Shown: piece by piece, positions 1-4,538 of the stretch
Layout: every line of letters starts with the position of its first letter
How positions within the stretch are numbered: the stretch's first letter is position 1
DNA from: Nitrospira sp.
Lineage (GTDB): Bacteria; Nitrospirota; Nitrospiria; Nitrospirales; Nitrospiraceae
Assembly (NCBI GenBank): GCA_025361385.1
Contig: JANYAJ010000115.1
Location: 1-5,084 of the forward strand
Length of the DNA stretch: 5,084 nt
Direction: 5' to 3'
Notes under the pieces: generated by a model
Seen by the model: the letters and a program-made list of their open reading frames with translations, nothing else
Told to the model about the DNA's origin: nothing
Databases searched by the model: none
Made by a program: the position numbers and the translations under genes

Positions 1-1
1 G

Positions 2-304
2 GCCAATAACGGCAATTGGCAATGGGCCTCCGCGACCGGGACGGATTCCATGCCGGGGTACCGGATTTTCAATCCTCTGCTGCAGAGCAGGAAGTTCGAT
101 CCAGACGGTGCTTACATTCGGCAATATGTGCCGGAGCTTGCGGCCGTGCCGACGGATCTGATTCATGCGCCACATCTGATGACTCAGGACGAACAGGCTC
201 TGGCCGGATGCCGGATCGGCAGGGACTATCCTTCGCCCATCGTGGATCACCGGCAGGCCCGCGACGAATATTTAGCCCTTGGCAAACAACTGGTGACGAG
301 ATGA
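2..304 (+). CDS. phrB: Deoxyribodipyrimidine photolyase, C-terminal fragment (5' end outside window)
   Basis: This is the last 100 residues of a class I cyclobutane pyrimidine dimer photolyase, a cytoplasmic flavoenzyme that uses blue or near-UV light to split pyrimidine dimers in DNA. The open frame runs in from the left edge. It begins with NNGNWQW followed by a TGTDSMPGYRIFNP block, which is the FAD-binding core of the family. By comparison with E. coli PhrB, the first Trp of WQW is the FAD-proximal member of the electron-transfer triad and the second contacts the lesion. Downstream are the usual KFDPDGAYIRQYVPEL and DYPSPIVDHRQAR stretches and a normal C-terminus, so the 3' end is intact. 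The apparent ATG at 50 is internal, because homology continues upstream of it. The TGA stop at 302-304 overlaps the next gene's ATG (ATGA), so the two are probably co-transcribed and translationally coupled. A cryptochrome-like relative cannot be excluded without the N-terminus. Confidence 0.93.
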   Translation, partial: ANNGNWQWASATGTDSMPGYRIFNPLLQSRKFDPDGAYIRQYVPELAAVPTDLIHAPHLMTQDEQALAGCRIGRDYPSPIVDHRQARDEYLALGKQLVTR

Positions 305-1254
305 CGACCCTGGCGCTCCGTCTTGGGATCAGCCGTTGCCTCCTGGGGGACGAAGTCCGGTTCGACGGGGGACATAAGCGGGACGGTTTTCTGACCGACG
401 TGTTGGGTCATTACGTGGAGTGGGTCCCGGTCTGCCCTGAGGTTGAAGCCGGTCTCGGCATGCCCAGGGACGCGATGCGGCTAATTGGCGATCCCCATCA
501 TCCACGGCTTGTGACTATCAAGAGCGGGATAGATCACACACACGCGGTCGAAAAGATGACCGAGAATCGTATTCAGGAACTCGATACGCTGAATCTATCC
601 GGGTATGTCTTTAAAAAGGGTTCGCCGAGCTGCGGGATCGAACGAGTCCGTATCTACAACGAACAGGGGCTGCCCAGCCGGAATGGAGTCGGACTGTTCG
701 CCCGGGCCTTTATGGAGCAGTTCCCGCTGATTCCGGTCGAGGAGGAAGGGCGGCTCTGTGATGCGCCGCTCAGGGAAAATTTTATCGAACGGGTCTTCTG
801 TTATCGACGGTATCGTGATCTTCTCCAGACCGGAGTGACGAGGCAGGCCCTGGTGCAGTTCCACACGATCCACAAGTATCTGTTGATGGCCCATAGCCCT
901 CAGCAATACCAAGTCCTTGGGCGGCTCGTCGGTCAGGCGGAACGGTACCGCCCGAAGGAGCTGGCCCAGCGGTATGGAGAACTATTTATGAACGCCTTGG
1001 CCGTGAAGGCAACGGTGCGCAAACATGTGAACGTCCTCCAACACATCCTGGGCTACTTCAAGGACCGGTTAGGGGCTCAGGAAAAAGCTGAGCTGTTGGG
1101 CGTAATCGATGATTATCATCGGGAACTCACGCCCCTGGTGGCTCCTCTGACCCTGATCAAGCACTACGTCCGCATCTTTGACGTCGGCTACATTCGCGAT
1201 CAGGTCTATCTCAATCCGCATCCGAAGGAACTCATGCTTCGCAATCATGTGTAG
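301..1254 (+). CDS. rudS: DUF523-DUF1722 fusion protein, RudS-type tRNA 4-thiouridine desulfidase
   Basis: The protein has 317 residues in two domains. Residues 1 to about 170 are a DUF523/TudS domain, with Cys13 (SRCLLG), Cys45 (VPVCPE) and Cys111 (KKGSPSCG) placed as the three ligands of the family's [4Fe-4S] cluster. Glu47 and the serines of GSPSCG are candidate catalytic residues. Residues about 180-310 are a DUF1722/YbgA domain, marked by FHTIHKYLLMAHS. TudS enzymes desulfurate thiouracil. Fusions of this architecture, named RudS, have been reported to remove sulfur from 4-thiouridine in tRNA, with DUF1722 binding the tRNA. I assign that role by architecture. The start is the ATG at 301, overlapping the photolyase stop. 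The frame stays open upstream to 16, but there it only shadows photolyase codons and lacks DUF523 similarity. A weak GGTGA at 292-296 precedes the start, so coupling to photolyase is likely. E. coli also keeps a DUF1722 gene (ybgA) next to phr, which supports a light-damage link. Confidence 0.9.
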   Translation: MTTLALRLGISRCLLGDEVRFDGGHKRDGFLTDVLGHYVEWVPVCPEVEAGLGMPRDAMRLIGDPHHPRLVTIKSGIDHTHAVEKMTENRIQELDTLNLSGYVFKKGSPSCGIERVRIYNEQGLPSRNGVGLFARAFMEQFPLIPVEEEGRLCDAPLRENFIERVFCYRRYRDLLQTGVTRQALVQFHTIHKYLLMAHSPQQYQVLGRLVGQAERYRPKELAQRYGELFMNALAVKATVRKHVNVLQHILGYFKDRLGAQEKAELLGVIDDYHRELTPLVAPLTLIKHYVRIFDVGYIRDQVYLNPHPKELMLRNHV

Positions 1255-1270
1255 GCAGAGGTGAGCCAGA

Positions 1271-1276
1271 AAGGAG
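1271..1276 (+). promoter_or_regulatory. Ribosome binding site of the CbiX-like gene
   Basis: AAGGAG lies 7 bases before the ATG at 1284. It is a near-consensus Shine-Dalgarno sequence. It fixes this start over the out-of-frame ATG at 1277, which it almost abuts. Confidence 0.75.
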
Positions 1277-1283
1277 TTGCAGT

Positions 1284-1793
1284 ATGTCGAACTCGGTGAA
1301 GGGTGTCATTCTCGTCGGTCATGGCGGTATTCCCAAGGGCTGCCCGCAGGAATTAGTGACGAAACTGAAACGACTGGAGGGTCAGCGGCGTGCCGAGAAG
1401 ATGCCGCCATCGGCGGAAGAAATAGAATTGGATACCAAGATCCGCCAAATGCCGCGGACGCCGGAAACGGACCCCTATCAATCGGGACTTGAGGCGGTGG
1501 CGGCTCAGTTGCGAGCAAATATGGGGGAGGTGCTATTCGCCGTGGCCTACAACGAGTTCTGCGCGCCGACGCTGGAAGCGTCGGTGGAGGAGTTGGTGAA
1601 GAAGGGCGCAACTCACATTACCGTCACCACGACGATGTTCACGCCTGGCGGGTCGCACTCGGAGGTGGAAATTCCTGAGATTCTCGACCACTTGCGGCCG
1701 CAGTATCCCGGGGTCGAACTGCGTTATGCCTGGCCGTTCGATCTGAAACTTGTCGCGACCATGCTGGCCGAGCAGGTGACACGCTTTTCCTGA
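1284..1793 (+). CDS. CbiX-like single-domain sirohydrochlorin chelatase family protein
   Basis: This 169-residue protein has the CbiX fold signature. A first strand with VILVGHGG carries His13, and a second motif, PGGSHSEVEIPE (residues 121-132), carries His125. In the short CbiX chelatases two such histidines bind the metal (Co2+, Fe2+ or Ni2+) that is inserted into sirohydrochlorin for cobalamin, siroheme or F430 synthesis. The length fits one half of the two-domain chelatases. Between His13 and the next core segment (about residue 66) is an extra polar stretch of about 45 residues, including PRTPETDPY, which the minimal 120-130-residue CbiX proteins lack. The GHGSR-type motif is also replaced by GHGGIP. 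The enzyme may therefore belong to a subfamily with a different substrate. It follows the RudS-type gene by 29 bases in the same direction, probably in one operon. No other tetrapyrrole gene is visible. The family call is firm, but metal and substrate are unknown. Confidence 0.85.
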   Translation: MSNSVKGVILVGHGGIPKGCPQELVTKLKRLEGQRRAEKMPPSAEEIELDTKIRQMPRTPETDPYQSGLEAVAAQLRANMGEVLFAVAYNEFCAPTLEASVEELVKKGATHITVTTTMFTPGGSHSEVEIPEILDHLRPQYPGVELRYAWPFDLKLVATMLAEQVTRFS

Positions 1794-1800
1794 ATAGGAT

Positions 1801-1860
1801 CTCCTGAGCAAGTGCGTGGCAAAGGAGCGAAATTATTTTATGGCAGGAGGATTCTTTTTT
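1801..1860 (+). terminator. Possible Rho-independent terminator or attenuator between the CbiX-like gene and pyrE
   Basis: CTCCTG at 1801-1806 is the exact reverse complement of CAGGAG at 1844-1849, and GATTCTTTTTT follows directly, ending in six Ts (1855-1860). The 6-bp stem has a long 37-base loop, so it is weak. A competing pairing of CTCCT (1801-1805) with AGGAG (1823-1827) exists. Two exclusive pairings plus a T-run in front of pyrE could mean termination of the upstream operon or attenuation of pyrE. Neither is proven. Confidence 0.3.
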
Positions 1861-1881
1861 CGTTCTCGCCAAGTGTACAAT
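1852..1881 (+). promoter_or_regulatory. Weak sigma-70-like promoter candidate for pyrE
   Basis: TACAAT at 1876-1881 matches the -10 consensus at five of six positions. The best -35 candidate, TTCTTT at 1852-1857, is poor and sits 18 bases upstream. Transcription would begin near 1888, giving a leader of about 28 bases before the ATG at 1916. It overlaps the T-run of the possible terminator. Confidence 0.25.
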
Positions 1882-1915
1882 GGCGGCCACAGTAGGAAAA
1901 TAATCGAGTCGTAGA

Positions 1916-2497
1916 ATGATACCTTTCAAGGTTGAGTTAGCCAACGCCTTCCACGAGACCCAATCGTTCAAGTGGGATCCTGGCACCGGGTTCACACTCG
2001 CTTCCGGTCTGAAGAGTCCCTTCTATGTCGATTGCCGGTCTTTGATGGCCCATCCAGGTTCACGCCGTCTCGTGGCAAGCCTCGCCTATGAGGCATTGAG
2101 GCCGGTCAAGCTTGATTGCCTTGGGGGGCTAGAAATTGGGGCGATCTCCATTGCGACCAGCATCTCGGATTTTGCCTTTTCGACCCAGCCCACGCGGACG
2201 TGGCGGACCTTCGTGGTGCGAAAGCACGCGAAGGATCATGGGCTCGGGAAACTCATCGAAGGATCGTTTCAGCCAGGGGATCGAGCCGTGATCGTGGACG
2301 ATGTGCTGACCAGCGGAGGGTCGCTCCTCAAAGCCGTTACGGCTGCCAGGGGTGCAGGCCTGGTTGTGACGCATGCCTTGGTGATCGTCGATCGGAAGGA
2401 GCAGGATGGAAGACAGAAGGTCGAAGCGGAAGGGCTGACCCTCCTGAGTCTCTTGACCATCGACGACTTGACGAGTGCGCGACCGATCCCCTCATAA
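1916..2497 (+). CDS. pyrE: Orotate phosphoribosyltransferase
   Basis: PyrE makes orotidine 5'-phosphate from orotate and PRPP, the fifth step of de novo UMP synthesis, in the cytoplasm. The 193-residue protein shows the family blocks in order: the orotate-side TLASGLKSPFYVDCR (residues 27-41), GGLEIGAISIATSIS (70-84), the mobile catalytic loop VRKHAKDHGLGKLIEG (101-116, with Arg102, Lys103, Lys106 and His108), and the PRPP-binding motif AVIVDDVLTSGGS (124-136) with its paired aspartates. It is slightly shorter than typical bacterial PyrE (about 210 residues), mainly at the C-terminus. The start is the first ATG after an in-frame TAA at 1901-1903. No good Shine-Dalgarno sequence lies at normal spacing, only GAG at 1906-1908, so initiation may be weak. 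No other pyr gene is nearby. It stands between the CbiX-like gene, 122 bases upstream, and a convergent lipoprotein gene. Confidence 0.92.
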   Translation: MIPFKVELANAFHETQSFKWDPGTGFTLASGLKSPFYVDCRSLMAHPGSRRLVASLAYEALRPVKLDCLGGLEIGAISIATSISDFAFSTQPTRTWRTFVVRKHAKDHGLGKLIEGSFQPGDRAVIVDDVLTSGGSLLKAVTAARGAGLVVTHALVIVDRKEQDGRQKVEAEGLTLLSLLTIDDLTSARPIPS

Positions 2498-2508
2498 CGA
2501 AGCGACTC

Positions 2509-2817
2509 TTACTTACAGAGAAACTCCATACCCCACCGGCGCTCCCGCACGAGTTCCTGCGCGCCTTCAACCGAGCTGGCCATACGAGATCGGCCCTTCG
2601 TTTCACCCTCACGCACAATGGTATAGAGGCCGCCGCATTTTTCTTTCATCAGAGCCAGCGCATCTTTGCGAAACGACGACAGCATCGATCCCTGCTCCCC
2701 TTTGAAGGGATAGGAAACAACCCCTCCGTCTTCCCGTTCCTGAACCAGTTTGGCTCCTTCGGCGCAGCCGAGCAGGAGGATGACCATGAGGAGTGCGAGG
2801 CTTGACCAAATCTTCAT
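2509..2817 (-). CDS. Small predicted lipoprotein of unknown function
   Basis: This 102-residue protein begins with a lipoprotein signal peptide: Lys2, a hydrophobic run at residues 5-16 and the lipobox LLGC ending in Cys18. Ala at +2 gives no inner-membrane retention signal, so outer-membrane anchoring is likely if the host is diderm. The mature part is small and basic to mixed. It contains the segment VVSYPFKGEQGSMLSSFRKD, a CGG at 61-63 and a penultimate Cys101, so Cys61 and Cys101 could form a disulfide. I recognise no characterised domain. The start is ATG at 2817-2815, preceded by AGGGA (2826-2822) four bases upstream. The TAA stop is 11 bases from the pyrE stop, leaving no room for a dedicated terminator between the convergent genes. 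The intact signal peptide and start signal argue for a real gene. Confidence 0.8.
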   Translation of the reverse strand: MKIWSSLALLMVILLLGCAEGAKLVQEREDGGVVSYPFKGEQGSMLSSFRKDALALMKEKCGGLYTIVREGETKGRSRMASSVEGAQELVRERRWGMEFLCK

Positions 2818-2879
2818 GCGGTCCCTATCATATTCATGGGAAGGATCTCAGTGCAACGATTGTCTACCCTGTTTACGGC

Positions 2880-2886
2880 AAGGAGG
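2880..2886 (+). promoter_or_regulatory. Strong ribosome binding site deciding the rhodanese start
   Basis: AAGGAGG lies six bases before the ATG at 2893. It favours this start over the in-frame ATG at 2836, which would add 19 non-hydrophobic residues in front of the signal sequence, and over the ATG at 2899, whose spacing is 12 bases. Confidence 0.8.
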
Positions 2887-2892
2887 CCAGCC

Positions 2893-3318
2893 ATGACCAT
2901 GCGCCTATTCATCACCCTCGCCAGTCTGTTGCTCCTGACTACCGTCACGATCGGTGGCGTGTCGGCCTATCATTCCTATTTGCTCACCGTACAGCAATTA
3001 CGTGCCGGATTGACCAAAGGCCCCTCCATGAGCCAGAAGGGGTTTATCTTGATCGATGTCCGGTCCGCGGAAGAACACGCGGCCGGATTCATTCCCGGAA
3101 CCGACATGAATATCGACTTCAGAGAAATTAAGGCTCGGCATCGCGACCTTGGGGCTCAGCTTGAGGACCATCTGGTTGTCTATTGTCAGTCCGGCCATCG
3201 GAGCAACATTGCTGCAGAAACGTTGGCGGACTTGGGCTACCGTCATGTCTATAACGTCACCGGCAGCATGAACGCCTGGCTTGAGGCGGGCTATCCGCTT
3301 GAGTCGGGACGCCGCTAG
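2893..3318 (+). CDS. Exported or membrane-anchored single-domain rhodanese-like sulfurtransferase
   Basis: The protein has 141 residues from the chosen start. Residues 4-22 form a hydrophobic N-terminal segment ending in GVSA, so it is either a Sec signal cleaved after Ala25 or an uncleaved anchor. Both place the domain outside the cytoplasm. The rhodanese domain covers about residues 33-137: FILIDVRSAEEHAAGFIPG (51-69) carries the conserved Asp-Val-Arg, and VVYCQSGHRS (95-104) holds the active-site loop with catalytic Cys98. The end, NVTGSMNAWLEAGYP, is typical. Such enzymes move sulfane sulfur from thiosulfate, persulfides or similar donors to thiols or cyanide. The natural substrate cannot be read here. 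The domain is complete with no missing catalytic residue. It diverges from the lipoprotein gene across 75 bases and converges on the glycosidase gene across the heptad repeat region. A plus-strand promoter should lie in the 75-base gap, but I see no convincing one. Confidence 0.9.
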   Translation: MTMRLFITLASLLLLTTVTIGGVSAYHSYLLTVQQLRAGLTKGPSMSQKGFILIDVRSAEEHAAGFIPGTDMNIDFREIKARHRDLGAQLEDHLVVYCQSGHRSNIAAETLADLGYRHVYNVTGSMNAWLEAGYPLESGRR

Positions 3319-3323
3319 GAAAC

Positions 3324-3400
3324 GCTGAACGATGAGTGATGAACGGTGGACGAACAACGATGATCACTTCAGCGTTCATCGTTCAGAGCTCAGCGTTCGG
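3324..3400. repeat. Inverted array of degenerate 7-base repeats (G[AC]TGAAC / GTTCA[TG]C)
   Basis: Starting six bases after the rhodanese stop, the sequence reads as consecutive heptads: GCTGAAC, GATGAGT, GATGAAC, GGTGGAC, GAACAAC and GATGATC (3324-3365). After the spacer-like ACTTCAGC (3366-3373) come the same units inverted: GTTCATC, GTTCAGA, GCTCAGC and a broken GTTCGG (3374-3400). CTGAACGATGA (3325-3335) pairs perfectly with TCATCGTTCAG (3376-3386), giving an 11-bp stem, and other registers are possible. It sits between convergent genes, so it could act as a bidirectional terminator, RNA stabiliser or protein site, but no T-run follows. From memory, similar heptad arrays occur between genes in Nitrospira genomes. 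I cannot verify that here. Confidence 0.8.
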
Positions 3401-3545
3401 TTGCCCGCTTGCTGCGGCCTTGCTGGACGGCCTTTTGAGTATCCTGCATGGGCACACTCCTCATCTCCCGGACGTGCAGATCGTCGAATCGCCTCAGTGC
3501 CTGAATGGTTTTTCCGCAGCCTGCCAGCCCAATATATTTCTCCAC
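3390..3545 (-). CDS. Doubtful small ORF, 51 residues, GTG start
   Basis: After the glycosidase stop (3561-3559), a minus-strand frame runs from GTG at 3545-3543 to TGA at 3392-3390. It encodes a basic, charged peptide starting VEKYIGLAGCGKT and ending in KRATER. A GGATGAG lies four bases before the GTG, so it could be read as a coupled downstream gene of the glycosidase. The same frame is open further back to about 3600, overlapping the glycosidase 3' end. The stop codon lies inside the heptad repeat array, so the array may have truncated an older gene or simply supplied a stop. I recognise no family. GLAGCGKT fits the loose Walker A pattern, but no NTPase fold fits in 51 residues. It may be non-coding. 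It is listed because it fills most of the 240-base gap between recognised genes. Confidence 0.25.
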   Translation of the reverse strand: MEKYIGLAGCGKTIQALRRFDDLHVREMRSVPMQDTQKAVQQGRSKRATER

Positions 3546-3558
3546 GATCTCATCCGCT

Positions 3559-4446
3559 CTACCGGGTCTTGGCGACCGGCTGGTCGCGGCGCGGACTGAT
3601 CCCGATCACGGCGGGAAGCCCGATATGGGTTGTGGTGCTGGCTTCCAACAGGGGTATCCAGCTATGGAAGCCGGCCATCGTAGACGTGGCGTGCCGGAGC
3701 GAAGGGCTCACGGCGACGTCGGAGGAGGATCCTCCATCCATGGCCATGACCTGGCGTAGAGAAGGAAAGGCATCCCGCAGACATTCTCCAAGGGCATGGA
3801 GCGACACCACTTCCGTGGTCTTGAGGACGAGGAGATGCCCGTTGCCTTGCTCTGCGATGAGAGTCTGATGGGCGCGTTTCCCGGTTTGCCGGACGCGAAT
3901 TTTTCCTGTCCGGTCAAGCAGCATGAGGGATTGCGCTACCTCTCGATAGGACGGTTGCTGTTCGTCGAAGGGATCGAAGGTTAAGTCCAAGACCCGGGCT
4001 CGGCGTGAACCTGGTTCTGCCGGTTCCGCCACAAACAGTCCCTGCCAGGTCGCGTGCCGCTTGCTCCCCATCGGGCGCCCCTTTCCATACAGTAGACCAA
4101 GATAGGCATAATTCTCACGGAAGAGGCCGGCGTTGAAGATCAGGTCGTGGCCGGTCCGTTCTTGCCATTGGCGAATATCGGGCGGGTCGGAAACACCCTC
4201 TTGCTGGTAGTAGTGCACAGTAAATCGATAGCGGTCTGGATCGATCTCGATAGCGACCAACGGCGCAACGTCGGGGCATTGCGGGTGAGGATTCCAGATA
4301 GAGATGGATAAACCTTCGCCCAGTCGATCTCCTGAGAGGATTTGCGATGCTGCGGTCGAGGGGCCGCTGAACATGACAAAGAGGATACCCAGGAGAAATT
4401 GGGTGATACGGAGGAACGGCCATTGGGAGCGATGGTCCTGCGCCAT
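3559..4446 (-). CDS. Exported phosphodiester glycosidase family protein (NAGPA/DUF2233)
   Basis: This 295-residue protein has a Sec signal peptide: basic residues, a hydrophobic run at about residues 12-28, then PSTAAS with likely cleavage after Ala32 or Ala33. The family is named for the mammalian uncovering enzyme that removes GlcNAc from GlcNAc-phosphodiester-mannose. Bacterial members are exported and presumed to act on sugar-phosphodiester bonds in envelope or extracellular polymers. Family marks are NAGLF (105-109), the KRAHQTLIAE segment (190-199) matching the usual R-T-A-x-G strand, the helix SLHALGECLRD, and MAMDGGSSSDVAV (234-246) matching the usual N-L-D-G-G-G-S-S motif. The domain appears full length. 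The start is the ATG at 4446-4444, with an in-frame TGA nine bases upstream. The ribosome binding site is weak (GAG within CTGAGAACTT). It lies 92 bases downstream of the histidine kinase gene on the same strand and may be read from that transcript or its own promoter. Substrate unknown. Confidence 0.85.
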   Translation of the reverse strand: MAQDHRSQWPFLRITQFLLGILFVMFSGPSTAASQILSGDRLGEGLSISIWNPHPQCPDVAPLVAIEIDPDRYRFTVHYYQQEGVSDPPDIRQWQERTGHDLIFNAGLFRENYAYLGLLYGKGRPMGSKRHATWQGLFVAEPAEPGSRRARVLDLTFDPFDEQQPSYREVAQSLMLLDRTGKIRVRQTGKRAHQTLIAEQGNGHLLVLKTTEVVSLHALGECLRDAFPSLRQVMAMDGGSSSDVAVSPSLRHATSTMAGFHSWIPLLEASTTTHIGLPAVIGISPRRDQPVAKTR

Positions 4447-4461
4447 AAGTTCTCAGGGTCG

Positions 4462-4467
4462 AGTATA
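4462..4467 (-). promoter_or_regulatory. Possible -10 element upstream of the glycosidase gene
   Basis: On the minus strand TATACT (read 4467 to 4462) resembles the sigma-70 -10 box at five of six positions, about 15 bases before the ATG at 4446. No good -35 hexamer stands 16-18 bases upstream, and TTGAAT is 23 bases away. It could be an activator-dependent promoter, or chance. The short palindromes at 4470-4487 sit in the spacer. Confidence 0.25.
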
Positions 4468-4469
4468 AA

Positions 4470-4487
4470 GAGCGCCGCTCGTGAGCG
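4470..4487. repeat. Overlapping short palindromes built from GAGCG
   Basis: GAGCG (4470-4474), CGCTC (4476-4480) and GAGCG (4483-4487) follow each other with one- and two-base gaps. The middle arm can pair with either neighbour. The element lies just upstream of the possible -10 box of the glycosidase gene, a position typical of operators. It is short and could be chance in GC-rich sequence. Confidence 0.3.
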
Positions 4488-4519
4488 TTGATTCAATCGA
4501 GGAAGAGCGGTACCAGTTG

Positions 4520-4538
4520 CGGCGCAGGCCTCGCGCCG
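4520..4538 (-). terminator. GC-rich hairpin directly after the histidine kinase stop
   Basis: CGGCGC (4520-4525) and GCGCCG (4533-4538) form a perfect 6-bp stem around a 7-base loop that itself contains AGGCCT. It begins at the base next to the kinase stop codon. No T-run follows on the minus strand, so it is not a standard intrinsic terminator. It may end or stabilise the kinase transcript. Confidence 0.35.

Noticed and set aside
16..300. N-terminal extension of the DUF523-DUF1722 frame to an ATG at 16
   Set aside because: It lies entirely over photolyase codons and has no similarity to DUF523. The SRCLLG motif normally lies close to the N-terminus, which fits the ATG at 301.
2827..2856. 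Minus-strand promoter for the lipoprotein gene (TTGCAC, 18 bases, TATGAT)
   Set aside because: It would start transcription only two or three bases before the ATG and leave the AGGGA ribosome site outside the transcript.
2836..2892. Longer rhodanese start at 2836
   Set aside because: The added residues would precede a good signal sequence, and the strong AAGGAGG site points to the ATG at 2893.
3416..3436. Terminator after the rhodanese gene (GGCC, 9 bases, GGCC, TTTT)
   Set aside because: The stem is only four base pairs and does not extend on either side.
3506..3527. Walker A motif (GLAGCGKT) in the small minus-strand ORF
   Set aside because: The pattern is short and common by chance. The 51-residue frame has no Walker B or fold-sized context.
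3332..3868. Plus-strand 178-codon ORF starting in the heptad repeats
   Set aside because: It begins inside the repeat array and runs antisense to the glycosidase gene, with no recognisable domain or start signal.
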